This document shows, one piece after another, positions 21,569 to 30,677 of a stretch of DNA of 60,601 nucleotides. How positions within the stretch are numbered: the stretch's first letter is position 1; every line of letters starts with the position of its first letter. Under the pieces are notes generated by a model that did no database searches, had not been told where the DNA came from, and saw nothing but the letters and a program-made list of their open reading frames with translations. Position numbers and translations under genes: made by a program. The DNA comes from Synechocystis salina LEGE 00031 (GTDB lineage Bacteria; Cyanobacteriota; Cyanobacteriia; Cyanobacteriales; Microcystaceae): NCBI RefSeq assembly GCF_015207985.1, contig NZ_JADEVV010000022.1, positions 1 to 60,601 of the forward strand. The letters are read 5' to 3'.

Positions 21569-22537
21569 ATGAATCTGCCTAAGCCAACGGAAACCCCCGC
21601 CGCAAACATTTTAGTGGTGGACGATGATGGTTTTATGCGGATGCAACTGCGGGTTTATCTACAAAAAGAAGGACACCGGGTAGAACTGGCCGAAAATGGG
21701 GAAGAGGCCCTGGCCAAATTTGCTGAAATCAAGCCAGAAGTGGTGTTAATGGATGCCCTGATGCCCGTCATGGACGGCTTTGCCTGCTGTCAGACCCTGA
21801 TGAAAAATTATCAAAACCCTTCTCCATTAGTGCTAATGATTACAGGGCTAGACGATGAAACTTCGGTGGATCGGGCCTTTGAGGCGGGGGCAATCGATTA
21901 TGTGACCAAACCAATTCATTGGGCAGTACTGCGGCAGAGGGTAAAACGTTTGCTCTATCAAAGTCGTCTGCAACACCAACTGGAATCCGCCAACCAAATG
22001 TTGGAACGGTTAGCCAAAATCGACCAACTAACTCAGTTAGCAAACCGTCACCAGTTGGACTTATTTTTGAATACGGAATGGCCCGAGGCAATTCGAGAAC
22101 AGTATCCTTTTTCTATTTTGCTCTGTGACATAGATTATTTCAAAAACTATAACGACCATTACGGTCACCAGGGAGGGGATGACTGTTTACAACAGGTGGC
22201 CAAGGCCTTAAGCAGAGTGGTGCACCGTCCCAAGGATTTGGCTGCCCGCTACGGTGGGGAGGAATTTTTGATGGCCCTACCCAACACAGACCTCGAAGGA
22301 GCTATTCACATCGGGGAAAACATCCAAGCAGAAATTGCTCGCCTCGCAATTCCCCACGCCCGATCGGCGATCGCCAACCATGTCACCCTGAGTATTGGTT
22401 GTGCCAGCACCATTCCCTGCCTAGGTAGCAGTTGGGAACAGTTGGTGGCGGCGGCGGATAAATATTTGTACGAAGCTAAGGCCCAGGGGCGCAATCGTTT
22501 GGTCAGTGGTCGATGGGGGGAAGAAGCCATGGGATAA
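21569..22537 (+). CDS. PleD-like response regulator with diguanylate cyclase domain
   Basis: A 322-residue REC-GGDEF protein. The receiver has the acidic pair VVDDDG, the phospho-Asp in [12 protein letters not shown] and the Lys in TKP. The cyclase domain keeps the active GGEEF motif and, five residues upstream, an RxxD inhibitory site (RPKD). It should therefore make c-di-GMP from two GTP with product inhibition. The ATG 21569 starts 2 bp after the stop of the hybrid kinase, so the two are translationally linked and probably form one signalling pathway. Confidence 0.92.
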   Translation: MNLPKPTETPAANILVVDDDGFMRMQLRVYLQKEGHRVELAENGEEALAKFAEIKPEVVLMDALMPVMDGFACCQTLMKNYQNPSPLVLMITGLDDETSVDRAFEAGAIDYVTKPIHWAVLRQRVKRLLYQSRLQHQLESANQMLERLAKIDQLTQLANRHQLDLFLNTEWPEAIREQYPFSILLCDIDYFKNYNDHYGHQGGDDCLQQVAKALSRVVHRPKDLAARYGGEEFLMALPNTDLEGAIHIGENIQAEIARLAIPHARSAIANHVTLSIGCASTIPCLGSSWEQLVAAADKYLYEAKAQGRNRLVSGRWGEEAMG

Positions 22538-22568
22538 TCAGGCCAACGCTACTCTGAGCTGTTTTTTG

Positions 22569-23117
22569 ATGAAATTTTTTACCGCTATGCGTGACGTTCT
22601 CATTAGTCTCACTGTTGTTGCTTTTTTTAGTTTGGTGTTAGTTTCCGTGGCCATTTTTGGTAAATCGTCCCCTCCGGCGATCGCCGCTCCCCAGGAAGTT
22701 AACCCAGTCCAAATTGCCCAAGCTTCTGCCCTACAAGCCCCAGAACCATCTCCTATGACTGCCGAAAATTCCGCCAATATTGTCACCACCGAATCTGGAT
22801 TGCAATACATCGATGAAGTGGTAGGGGAAGGCCCCAGCCCCACTAAGGGCCAAAAGGTAGAAGTACACTACACCGGTCGCCTCACCGACGGCACTAAGTT
22901 TGATAGCTCCGTTGACCGCAATAAACCCTTTACCTTCACCATCGGCGTCGGCCAGGTGATTAAAGGTTGGGATGAAGGGGTGGCCACCATGCAGGTGGGT
23001 GGTAAGCGTAAACTAATTATTCCACCGGATTTGGCCTATGGTTCCCGGGGAGCGGGCGGTGTAATTCCCCCCAATGCCACCTTGGAATTTGAAGTGGAAT
23101 TGCTTGGTATTAAATAG
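22569..23117 (+). CDS. FKBP-type peptidyl-prolyl isomerase, exported
   Basis: A C-terminal FKBP domain of about 105 residues ([50 protein letters not shown]) keeps the drug-binding and active-site aromatics. The N-terminus has one hydrophobic segment ([20 protein letters not shown]), then a linker rich in Ala/Pro/Gln. The protein is thus anchored or secreted into the periplasm or thylakoid lumen, where it would aid protein folding. I chose ATG 22569 (182 residues). An earlier start at 22506 overlaps the upstream gene and lacks a signal-like context. Confidence 0.9.
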   Translation: MKFFTAMRDVLISLTVVAFFSLVLVSVAIFGKSSPPAIAAPQEVNPVQIAQASALQAPEPSPMTAENSANIVTTESGLQYIDEVVGEGPSPTKGQKVEVHYTGRLTDGTKFDSSVDRNKPFTFTIGVGQVIKGWDEGVATMQVGGKRKLIIPPDLAYGSRGAGGVIPPNATLEFEVELLGIK

Positions 23118-23124
23118 TTTTTAA

Positions 23125-23739
23125 TTACCCATCGCTAATCTCAATAATCTGCTTTTCCGTTACTAGGGCTTGCAGAGGGATGTCCCAGGGGTCGTGGGGG
23201 AGCTTTTCCCTCAGCCCCGCCTCAAATAATATGCCGGCCTTGGGCACTGCCCGCCAGAGGGGATCGGTAAACAGTCGGTCATAATAGCCACCGCCATAGC
23301 CCAAACGGTATCCTTGGCGATCGCCTGCTAAGCAAGGCACCAGCAATAAATCCACTGTGGTCGGTGACCAGATTTCAGTTTGATCGGTGGGTACCTTAAT
23401 GCCATAGGCTCCGGTGGTTAACGCTTGTCCCCATTGCCAGGGATGCCAAGCCAAGTTTTTTTGCACACAGCGGGGAAAGCCCCAATGTTTTGTTTTGCCT
23501 AGGCGCTCAAACAATGGCTCTAAATTCGCTTCCCGTTGGGTACTGAAATAGGCACAGATCCGACTGCTCTGCTGGAACACTGACCATTGCTGGAGGTTGG
23601 CACATAATTCCAGGCTTTGACGTTGCCATTGCGCTTCCGACAATTGCCGTCGCTGTTGCAGTGCTTTGGTTCGTAATTGAGCTTTGTCCACTAGCCTCCA
23701 CGGCGGTCCAGAAAGGCAAAGATTGGCGTTGTTGTCCAC
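23125..23739 (-). CDS. 5-formyltetrahydrofolate cyclo-ligase
   Basis: A 204-residue enzyme that converts 5-formyl-THF to 5,10-methenyl-THF with ATP, recycling inactive folate. The family motifs are clear: a basic N-terminal helix (LRTKALQQRRQLSEAQW), YFSTQREANLEPLF, and the ATP/folate loop PCLAGDRQGYRLGYGGGYYD. It converges on the FKBP gene with only 7 bp between stops, leaving no room for a separate terminator. Confidence 0.92.
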   Translation of the reverse strand: MDNNANLCLSGPPWRLVDKAQLRTKALQQRRQLSEAQWQRQSLELCANLQQWSVFQQSSRICAYFSTQREANLEPLFERLGKTKHWGFPRCVQKNLAWHPWQWGQALTTGAYGIKVPTDQTEIWSPTTVDLLLVPCLAGDRQGYRLGYGGGYYDRLFTDPLWRAVPKAGILFEAGLREKLPHDPWDIPLQALVTEKQIIEISDG

Positions 23740-23857
23740 ATATTAGAATTGGGTCGATTGTGGTGGATTGATCCCGCTACCAATGGCCATAATATGGGAA
23801 TTTTTCGGTTTAATCCTGGTTGTATAACTCAGGCGATCGCCGTTTGCAGGAGTTAAT

Positions 23858-24610
23858 TTGGTTAGCATCACTATTCAAAACAAAACTTTTTCCCCGATCC
23901 AAGCCCTCATTTTCGATAAGGACGGCACCCTGGAAAATTCCAAAGTTTATCTGGAAAAACTCACCGTAGCTAGGTTGGCCCTATTGGAGCAGAAAGTACC
24001 TGAACCCAATTTTGGCGATCGCCTGGCTGGGGCCTTTGGCTTTAACCGGGGTAGTGCCCAGTTGGACCCGGGGGGACTAATGGCGGTGGGCAGTCGCCGG
24101 GATAACCTCATTGCTGCCGCTAGCTACATTGCCGAACAAGGCCATGGCTGGTTCCAGAGTTTGGAGATCGCCAACCAATGTTTTGACCAAGCCGATCGCC
24201 AAATTGTGGCCAATGCCGACACCTGTCCCATGTTCCCCACCGTGGTGAATTGCCTCCAAAAGTGGCGCAACCAGGGGGTGAAAATTGCTATTTTGTCCGC
24301 CGCCCGCCAAAGGAGTGTGGAACGCTTCATTGCCGATCACCAATTGCAAAACTTAGTGGACGTGGCTAAGGGGTCTGACCAAGGACTCAGTAAGCCCGAT
24401 CCAGCTTTGTACCTTTTAACCTGCCAAGAGTTAGGGGTGAAACCAGCACACACTTTGATGATTGGGGATGCCCAGGGAGACATCACCATGGCCAAGGGGG
24501 CCAATGCCCAAGGGGCGATCGCCATTCACTGGCCTGGCTACCCCAAGGGAAATTTATTGGGAGCCGATGTCACCATCGCCGATTTAGAGCAAATTCAATG
24601 CCAGCCCTGA
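23858..24610 (+). CDS. HAD-superfamily phosphatase
   Basis: A 250-residue HAD hydrolase. Motif I is FDKDGTLENS with the nucleophile and acid/base aspartates. Motif II ILSAA, motif III lysine in LSKPDPALY and motif IV MIGDAQGDI are all present, and a helical cap lies between motifs I and II, as in phosphoglycolate phosphatase-like enzymes. The start is TTG, preceded by GCAGGAG at a suitable distance. The substrate cannot be told from sequence. Confidence 0.85.
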   Translation: MVSITIQNKTFSPIQALIFDKDGTLENSKVYLEKLTVARLALLEQKVPEPNFGDRLAGAFGFNRGSAQLDPGGLMAVGSRRDNLIAAASYIAEQGHGWFQSLEIANQCFDQADRQIVANADTCPMFPTVVNCLQKWRNQGVKIAILSAARQRSVERFIADHQLQNLVDVAKGSDQGLSKPDPALYLLTCQELGVKPAHTLMIGDAQGDITMAKGANAQGAIAIHWPGYPKGNLLGADVTIADLEQIQCQP

Positions 24611-24714
24611 ACCGCCCCAACGACCTCGCCCCAGCTTGAGCCAAGACAACAAACGTGGGAAGATAGCCCTGTCTTGCCCAGAGTCCTGGTTTTTAGTTTT
24701 TTTGGTTAGCCCCT

Positions 24715-25917
24715 ATGCAGTGCCGTGTTTGTGATTCTACCCGTCTAGATTTGGCGATCGATTTGGGGGAACAACCCTGGTGTAACCATTTTCTCACCCC
24801 GGCAGAAGTGGGGCAGGAACCCTATTACCCCCTGCGGGTTTTGTACTGCCAGGACTGCGGCACCGTGCAATTGGACTACACAGTTAAAAAAGAAATCATG
24901 TTTGGGGACCACACCTATCTATCCGGTGTGACCAAATCCCTCAGTGACCACTTTGCGCGGGTAGCCCAGGAACTGGACGAACGCTTTTTTGCCGACACCC
25001 CAGAAAAATCCGTGCTGGACATCGGCTCCAACGACGGCACCCAGTTAAAGCATTTCCAAGCCCTGGGCTATGACGTGCTGGGGGTGGAATCTTCCAAAAC
25101 CACCGCTAAAATTGCCAACGATGCCGGGGTGCCCACCCTCAACGATTTTTTCAACCTGGAGGTGGTGCAAAAGTTAGGGCGTAAATTTTCTGCCATTAAT
25201 GCGGCGGGGGTATTTTTTCATTTGGAAGAACTCCATTCCGTCACCGAAGGCATTCGGGAAGCCTTGGCTGAAGATGGAGTATTTGTGGTGCAGTTTCTCT
25301 ACATGAAACGCATTGTGGAAAACTTGGCTTTCGACCAGATTTACCATGAGCATTTGCTGTACTACAATCTCCAAACCATTGAGGTATTGCTCAATCGCCA
25401 TGGGCTATCCATGTTCGATGCCTACCTCGCTCCCATCCACGGTGGTTCCATTGTCGGTTTTGTCACCCACCAGGGCAAACGGCAACCCTCGGAACGGCTC
25501 CAGGCCATGCGTCAGGCGGAAGTGGATGAAAAAAGCAATGACTACCAAACCTACCTCGACTTTGCCCAACGCATTGAAACCATGAAGGCCGAAAACCTCG
25601 CCTATCTAGACGAAGCTAAGCAAGCCGGTAAAACCATTTGGGGCTTTGGCGCTCCAGTCAAGGGTAATACGTTGCTCAATTACTTTGGCATCGGCACCCA
25701 ATATTTAGATTATTTGGTGGAAAAAAATGAGCTACGGCGGGGCTTGGTTTCCCCTGGTATGCACATTCCGCTTTTAATTGAAAAAGAGCTAACCAGTTTA
25801 CCTAACATTTATTACGTTCTCGCCTGGAACTTTAAGCGGGAAATTTTGGCCAATAATCAACATTTAATCGACCAGGGGGTAGAATTCTTCTTCCCCGTTA
25901 ATCCCCCCGATGCTTGA
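24715..25917 (+). CDS. SAM-dependent C-methyltransferase (zinc-binding N-terminus)
   Basis: A 400-residue three-part methyltransferase: an N-terminal zinc-binding region with paired cysteines (CRVCDS and CQDCGTVQLD), a Rossmann SAM-binding domain (VLDIGSNDGTQLK), and a C-terminal Methyltransf_14-like domain (WGFGAPVKGNTLLNYFGI). This architecture is that of sugar C-methyltransferases such as TylCIII/NovU acting on NDP-deoxysugars, so a role in surface polysaccharide is likely. It stands alone, with no sugar-nucleotide genes next to it. The start ATG is preceded by a weak ribosome site. Confidence 0.82.
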   Translation: MQCRVCDSTRLDLAIDLGEQPWCNHFLTPAEVGQEPYYPLRVLYCQDCGTVQLDYTVKKEIMFGDHTYLSGVTKSLSDHFARVAQELDERFFADTPEKSVLDIGSNDGTQLKHFQALGYDVLGVESSKTTAKIANDAGVPTLNDFFNLEVVQKLGRKFSAINAAGVFFHLEELHSVTEGIREALAEDGVFVVQFLYMKRIVENLAFDQIYHEHLLYYNLQTIEVLLNRHGLSMFDAYLAPIHGGSIVGFVTHQGKRQPSERLQAMRQAEVDEKSNDYQTYLDFAQRIETMKAENLAYLDEAKQAGKTIWGFGAPVKGNTLLNYFGIGTQYLDYLVEKNELRRGLVSPGMHIPLLIEKELTSLPNIYYVLAWNFKREILANNQHLIDQGVEFFFPVNPPDA

Positions 25918-25929
25918 TAAACTAGTTTC

Positions 25930-27333
25930 CTAATGGCTGAAGTGGGAGCCTTCCTGCTTTGGTTTGTGATCCGGTTGGCTAGCAAAATAGGCGATCGCCC
26001 TTTCCATGTCCGTTAATAAAAGATCCGCCATATCCCGACTAAAACCCTCTTTCACGACAATGCGTTGCACCACCAAATCTTCACGATTTTTGGGCATGCG
26101 GTAGGCCGGCACTAACCAACCCCGTTCGCGCAATTTATCGGCCATGTCGTAGAGGGTATAAGAAGTATTGGCTAACACTTCGTCCTTGAGCTTCCAGGCA
26201 AATACGGGAATATCTCCACCATCGGTGAGCAGTTCAAAGGGACCTAATTGGGCAATTTTGCCAGACAAATAGAGGGCCGTATCCCGACAGGTTTGCTGGA
26301 TTTTACGATAACCTTCTTTGCCTAGGCGGAGAAAGTTGTAATACTGGGCCACCACCTGGTTGCCGGGGCGGGAAAAATTGAGGGCAAAGTTGGGTAAATC
26401 TCCCCCCAAATAGTTGCAGTGGAAAATTAATTCTTCCGGCAATTCTTCTTTATCTCGCCAGATAATCCAACCTACCCCCGGATAAACCAAGCCATACTTG
26501 TGGCCAGAGGTGTTGATGGATTTCACCCAGGGTAAACGAAAATCCCACCGGAGGTCCGGGTCTAAAAAGGGCGCAATGAAAGCGCCACTGGCCCCATCCA
26601 CGTGGAGTGGTACCTCCCAACCAGTTTTTTGGTTCAATTCTTCTAGGGCATCGTTCAAAGCTTCGATGGGTTCGTAACTACCGTCAAAAGTGCTGCCTAA
26701 AATACCAACCACACCAATGGTGTTTTCATCCATGAGCTTCACTGCTTCGGCGGGGCTGATGTGGTACCGATCGCCTTCCATGGGTACAAAACGGGGTTCC
26801 ACTTCCCAGTAACGGCAGAATTTTTCCCAACAAACCTGGACGTTAATGCCCATAACCAAATTAGGGCGATCGGCCGGTTTACCCTGGGCCTGTCGTCGTT
26901 GCCGCCATTTCCACTTCATGGCCATGCCCCCCAACATAGCTGCTTCACTGGAACCAATGGTGGAACAGCCAGTGGCTTCAGCGCTGGCCGGTGCATTCCA
27001 GAGTCGGGACAAAATATTCACACAGCGCAACTCAATTTCAGCGGTTTGGGGATACTCATCCTTATCGATCATGTTTTTGTCGAAGGTATCCGCCATCAGT
27101 TGCCTAGCTTCTGGCTCCATCCAGGTGGTGACAAAAGTGGCCAAATTTAAACGAGAATTACCATCTAGCCCTAATTCATCGTGGATGAGGTTATAGGCGA
27201 TCGCCGGTAGCATCTCGGTTTCCGGTATTTCATATTTACTGACGGCATTGGCCAAACCCCGGGCCGCATAGGTGGGGGTGAGTAGGCTTTCCGCTGGGCT
27301 GAGTTGGCTGAGGTCAATTTTTTTATGGACCAT
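25930..27333 (-). CDS. gad: Glutamate decarboxylase
   Basis: A PLP enzyme of 467 residues that converts glutamate to GABA, feeding the GABA shunt that helps close the cyanobacterial TCA cycle and supports acid or dark stress responses. The PLP lysine lies in NTSGHKYGLVYPG, and the group II decarboxylase signature HVDGASGAF is present. The length matches the GadB family. The first nine codons (27307-27333) recur as a 27-bp copy at 28110-28136, beyond an inserted toxin-antitoxin pair. The native upstream region may thus have been displaced. Confidence 0.95.
   Translation of the reverse strand: MVHKKIDLSQLSPAESLLTPTYAARGLANAVSKYEIPETEMLPAIAYNLIHDELGLDGNSRLNLATFVTTWMEPEARQLMADTFDKNMIDKDEYPQTAEIELRCVNILSRLWNAPASAEATGCSTIGSSEAAMLGGMAMKWKWRQRRQAQGKPADRPNLVMGINVQVCWEKFCRYWEVEPRFVPMEGDRYHISPAEAVKLMDENTIGVVGILGSTFDGSYEPIEALNDALEELNQKTGWEVPLHVDGASGAFIAPFLDPDLRWDFRLPWVKSINTSGHKYGLVYPGVGWIIWRDKEELPEELIFHCNYLGGDLPNFALNFSRPGNQVVAQYYNFLRLGKEGYRKIQQTCRDTALYLSGKIAQLGPFELLTDGGDIPVFAWKLKDEVLANTSYTLYDMADKLRERGWLVPAYRMPKNREDLVVQRIVVKEGFSRDMADLLLTDMERAIAYFASQPDHKPKQEGSHFSH
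27307..27333. repeat. 27-bp direct repeat, left copy (start of gad)
   Basis: The 27 bp covering the first nine codons of gad are repeated with a single mismatch at 28110-28136 in the same orientation, and the toxin-antitoxin pair lies between them. This marks an insertion or recombination scar. The downstream flanks of the two copies differ completely. Confidence 0.9.
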
Positions 27334-27492
27334 AATGATGATGACGATTTTGCCAATAGGGATTAACTTTCCCTTCAGAGTAACGGTTGACCGACTTTTG
27401 ATACGGAAATTTTGGCAGGGGGGAGAAAAAATCGAAAAATGCGATGTAGTATAAAGGAATCTTACTTGTATGGAATCAATTCAGTAAAGTGA

Positions 27493-27717
27493 ATGAATAG
27501 TCTACTGTCTCGTATTACTCAAATCCCCGGTCAGTGTGGTGGTCGTCCTTGTATCCGAGGAATGAGGATTCGAGTGAGCGACATTTTAGAAATGTTGGCT
27601 GAAAATGTTAGCACCTCTGAGATTTTAGAGGATTTTCCAGACCTAGAAATTGCAGATATTCAGGCTTGTCTCGTCTTTGCTGCACGGCGAACTGATTTTC
27701 CCCAGTTGACCGCATGA
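27493..27717 (+). CDS. DUF433 antitoxin
   Basis: A 74-residue DUF433 protein with the family hallmark GQCGGRPCIRGMRIRVSDIL, followed by the helical SEILEDFPDLEIADIQACL segment. DUF433 proteins are HTH-type antitoxins that pair with DUF5615 PIN-like toxins. The next gene is such a toxin, and the two overlap by 4 bp (ATGA). The pair lies between the repeats of the gad start, on the opposite strand to gad. Confidence 0.9.
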   Translation: MNSLLSRITQIPGQCGGRPCIRGMRIRVSDILEMLAENVSTSEILEDFPDLEIADIQACLVFAARRTDFPQLTA

Positions 27718-28052
27718 ATATTTGGGTTGATGCTCAATTACCCCCAACATTGGCGGATTGGCTGTCCAGTAGTTTTGACTTAGAGGCTGCAGCTTTGAGA
27801 GATCTTGGATTACGGGATGCCAAAGACATTGAAATTTTTGATGCGGCACGAGTTGCCAACTCTGTAATCATGACAAAAGACAGCGATTTTGTTGATCTTG
27901 TCTGTCGGTTAGGAATACCACCTCAGATTATTTGGCTGACTTGTGGCAATGTTACGAATCGAAACTTACGTCGGATTCTTTCAAGTACCTTGCCAAAGGC
28001 TTTAGAAAAACTGCAAGAAGGCGAAATGATTGTAGAAATCAGCAGCCCATAA
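27714..28052 (+). CDS. DUF5615 PIN-like toxin (putative RNase)
   Basis: A 112-residue Mut7-C/DUF5615-type PIN-like protein. It has conserved acidic residues at the N-terminus (WVDAQLPPTLADWL), in the middle (LGLRDAKDIEIFDAA) and at TKDSDF, the usual pattern of PIN RNase metal ligands. Its ATG overlaps the stop of the DUF433 antitoxin. RNase activity is inferred from the family only. All key acids are present, so the module looks intact. Confidence 0.88.
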   Translation: MNIWVDAQLPPTLADWLSSSFDLEAAALRDLGLRDAKDIEIFDAARVANSVIMTKDSDFVDLVCRLGIPPQIIWLTCGNVTNRNLRRILSSTLPKALEKLQEGEMIVEISSP

Positions 28053-28109
28053 ACAATCCCCTGTTGGTATGCTTCAAAATATGACATGCAGGATCTACCC
28101 TAGCTTTCA

Positions 28110-28136
28110 GCTGAGGTCAGTTTTTTTATGGACCAT
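28110..28136. repeat. 27-bp direct repeat, right copy (orphan gad start)
   Basis: On the minus strand this reads MVHKKTDLS, against MVHKKIDLS at the real gad start; the two differ at 1 of 27 bases. It is followed on that strand by unrelated sequence, so it is an orphan fragment of gad left on the far side of the toxin-antitoxin insertion. Confidence 0.88.
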
Positions 28137-28174
28137 CGCAGTACTTTGGGTAACTTTTGTGGACTCCCTTTAGG

Positions 28175-29143
28175 TTAACCCCCAATTTCGTCTATCAACG
28201 TCCCATATAGATTCGGCCGGCGATCGGCTAGGTAATTGGTATTTTCCGGATGGGTGGAGCCATAATTTCCCGGTACACAATCAGCGATCAGTAAAGTTTC
28301 TTCGTTGCGGGGATGGAGCAGAATGTCCCCGTGGGGCCCAGCAATGACACTGTTGCCCAAATATTCCCCCGTTAGCACCGTTTCTCCCTGGGCATTTTGC
28401 CTAGTTTCACCACCAGCGCGATTACAGTAGGCGACAAAAATTACATTTTCCAAAGCCCGCACGGGAATAATATTTTGGGACACATCCGGGTAGGGCATCT
28501 TGGTTCTTTCGCCAGTGGAAAGCAACGTCCAAACGTCCGCCGCAGTGGGAATCACCACCAATTTTGCCCCCCTTAGGGCAAGGATACGACTCAATTCGGC
28601 AAATTCTGCTTCGTAGCAGTTCAACAAACCAATGGGAAAACCATTTACTTCATGGATGGTGAAAGCTTCCCCCTCCTCTTTATGGCAGTGGCCCTGGGAG
28701 TAAATTTTGCCTTCGTCCGGGCCCCAAAGATGGGTTTTGCGGTAGGTTTTGAGTAATTTTCCCTGGTTATCAAACAGGTTAATGCTGTCGTAGTAGTGGC
28801 TTTCCCCGTTAATAATTGCCTTTTCCGGGTAGGGACAAATGATGGCAATGTCATATTGTTTGGCCAGTTGCCCCACCTGGGCCATAACGTCCCCATCCTT
28901 GGCGATCGCCAATTGGTGTACTTCCTGGGGGGAAAGGGCGTAACCGGTGAGATAAAGTTCGGCAAAACTGATCAGTTGGGCGCCAAAACTCCGGGCGGCC
29001 TGGATCGCTTCCTCCATTTTCCCTAGGTAATAGGCGATCGCCTCGGTATTACCAATGGGGCCCCCTTGATTTTGGTAAATGGCTAGTCTTACCCCCGTGC
29101 CTGGAGCGGGCGGTTGGGGCTGGAGGCGGGTCAGATAAATCAT
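28175..29143 (-). CDS. Carbon-nitrogen hydrolase (nitrilase superfamily)
   Basis: A 322-residue amidase with the complete nitrilase triad: Glu in FAELYLTGY, Lys in YRKTHLW and Cys in LLNCYEAEF. Related cyanobacterial proteins are annotated as N-carbamoylputrescine amidase-like, but the substrate is not determined by these motifs. I chose ATG 29143 (MIYLTRL), 16 bp after the ureD stop. The longer frame would overlap ureD. Co-direction and spacing with ureD suggest a shared transcript concerned with nitrogen release. Confidence 0.85.
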   Translation of the reverse strand: MIYLTRLQPQPPAPGTGVRLAIYQNQGGPIGNTEAIAYYLGKMEEAIQAARSFGAQLISFAELYLTGYALSPQEVHQLAIAKDGDVMAQVGQLAKQYDIAIICPYPEKAIINGESHYYDSINLFDNQGKLLKTYRKTHLWGPDEGKIYSQGHCHKEEGEAFTIHEVNGFPIGLLNCYEAEFAELSRILALRGAKLVVIPTAADVWTLLSTGERTKMPYPDVSQNIIPVRALENVIFVAYCNRAGGETRQNAQGETVLTGEYLGNSVIAGPHGDILLHPRNEETLLIADCVPGNYGSTHPENTNYLADRRPNLYGTLIDEIGG

Positions 29144-29159
29144 GGGTAATAGGGGTAAA

Positions 29160-29966
29160 TTAACAAAACTGACTGAGCTGGGTAAAAATATTCTTTGCTT
29201 CTTGGGTAGAATCTCCCCGGTAGCGGGCAATGAGACCCTGGGTGGCGGTCAAACTGAGGCCAAACTGTGGCGATTGCCCCTGGCCATTGATCATCTCCCG
29301 TGCTTGATTAACCAAATTCTGGTCAAAGGAACGACTTAAATCCACATAGGTACCTAAACAGGTAAAGCCCGCTAAGGCATTGGGGGATTCGTAAAGTTGT
29401 TCAGCGCCGATTAACTGTTGCCTTTCTCCCCAAATCAACCTCTCTCCCTGCCAAATTTCCCAACTCGATCGCCAATGACCTTGGGTAAATTTTTCTCCCC
29501 TGGCGGTGCGTCCCAAACGGACAATTTCCCAGCCTTTGAAACGGGCTTGCTCCTGGAGCCTAATGGAAAAATTCTGTTGATATCGAGCTTGATCAAAAAT
29601 AATTGTTTCCTGGGGACACCACAGCACCGAAGCATCCACCCCCACCTCTAGGTTAACCCTCTGTTCACTCCAGGGGCCCAAACTACGGTAAATTTTTCCC
29701 GCCGAAGCACTGGTAAAGCACACATCACTCTGGGCCTCTAAGACAACGTCGTACCCTAGGCGATCGCCCCCTACCATACCGCCCCCAGTGTGTAGCAACA
29801 TAGTCTGGCATTGGCCGGTGTTATCCGGATAAAAAGACCGTTGCACCTTGAGGGGAGCCTGTACCAAACATTCAACCATGCGGGTACGATGCCCAGGGCG
29901 GTCATAGCGGAGCCAAAGATTGGCTTGCCAGGGGGCGGAATTGTCGACAGTGGCAACAGTGATCAA
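29160..29966 (-). CDS. ureD: Urease accessory protein UreD
   Basis: A 268-residue UreD/UreH protein, part of the UreDFG chaperone complex that loads nickel into urease. Family features include LLHTGGGMVGGDRLGYDV, TSASAGKIYRS and the W-rich strand YGRTA-like segment (RLGRTARGEKF). No structural urease genes or other ure genes lie nearby, so the urease set is scattered in this genome, as is usual for cyanobacteria. Confidence 0.93.
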   Translation of the reverse strand: MITVATVDNSAPWQANLWLRYDRPGHRTRMVECLVQAPLKVQRSFYPDNTGQCQTMLLHTGGGMVGGDRLGYDVVLEAQSDVCFTSASAGKIYRSLGPWSEQRVNLEVGVDASVLWCPQETIIFDQARYQQNFSIRLQEQARFKGWEIVRLGRTARGEKFTQGHWRSSWEIWQGERLIWGERQQLIGAEQLYESPNALAGFTCLGTYVDLSRSFDQNLVNQAREMINGQGQSPQFGLSLTATQGLIARYRGDSTQEAKNIFTQLSQFC

Positions 29967-30227
29967 AGAATTAAATGGCTGAATTGAGCTCAGAAAAAAT
30001 AGCTGGTTTACTATTAATTTGTAGCCGGTTGGAAAAGTTCAAAAAAGAGGATTAATCTCCCCCTAATTTATCTTATTCAAGAAGGAGATTGACAAAAATT
30101 CTTCCTTGGTAAAGGAGAGATAGGGGGATTTCGTATTGCCAAGGCAACTTCTTCAACATTTATTTCAGGCTAAAAACCATGGCCGGGAAATTCCCAGCCA
30201 ATGGGGACGTGGAACATTCAGGGGAAC
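29967..30227. other. Intergenic region upstream of ureD and downstream of psbQ
   Basis: 260 bp without a supported gene. It holds an imperfect inverted pair of C-rich and G-rich tracts (TCCCCCTAA near 30057 and ATAGGGGGAT near 30120), which could form a loose hairpin or be a degraded repeat of a kind seen often in cyanobacteria. The ureD promoter should lie near its right-hand start, but no clear boxes are seen. Confidence 0.4.
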
Positions 30228-30677
30228 CTAACTAGCCTGGGGCAACAAACTGAGGAAAGCATCAAAATCCGCCAGTGCTTCTTGGTACTGGACTTTAGCT
30301 TGGGAACTATTGCGATCCTTCGCCGCCGCATCTAGCCGTTCCAAGTGACCAAAAACTTCCTTGGCTAAGGTGCTGGCCTTGTCTTGATCCTTGGGTAACA
30401 GGGAGCTGGCCAGCCCCAACATTTCCCGGCGTAGTTGTCCCAACGGCCCATGGATATAGGTTTGGGTGTCCACCCAATTTTGATCCGCAATCAAACCCTG
30501 CAACCGCTCTTCCATGCCTTCCCGGGCCACGGCGATCGGATTAACATAGACCTGTAGTTGGGCAATTTTTTCTGGGCTATAGGTGGTGGGAATTTCCACC
30601 TGGGGGCTACTGCAACTAACGAGGATCGTAGTTACTAAAACTAGAATGAGGGAAAGTAACGAACGTAAACGAGACAT
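30228..30677 (-). CDS. psbQ: Photosystem II extrinsic lipoprotein CyanoQ
   Basis: A 149-residue lumenal lipoprotein of photosystem II. A lipoprotein signal peptide ends at the lipobox LVSC (Cys 22). The mature part is a four-helix PsbQ fold, rich in Ala/Leu/Gln, with LGQLRREMLGL and FGHLERLDAAA. CyanoQ stabilises the oxygen-evolving complex and marks fully assembled PSII. The gene is divergent from the SPFH gene. Confidence 0.92.
   Translation of the reverse strand: MSRLRSLLSLILVLVTTILVSCSSPQVEIPTTYSPEKIAQLQVYVNPIAVAREGMEERLQGLIADQNWVDTQTYIHGPLGQLRREMLGLASSLLPKDQDKASTLAKEVFGHLERLDAAAKDRNSSQAKVQYQEALADFDAFLSLLPQAS

Noticed and set aside
24077-24525. Minus-strand frames opposite the HAD phosphatase gene
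   Set aside because: Shadow frames of a well-supported gene; no motifs.
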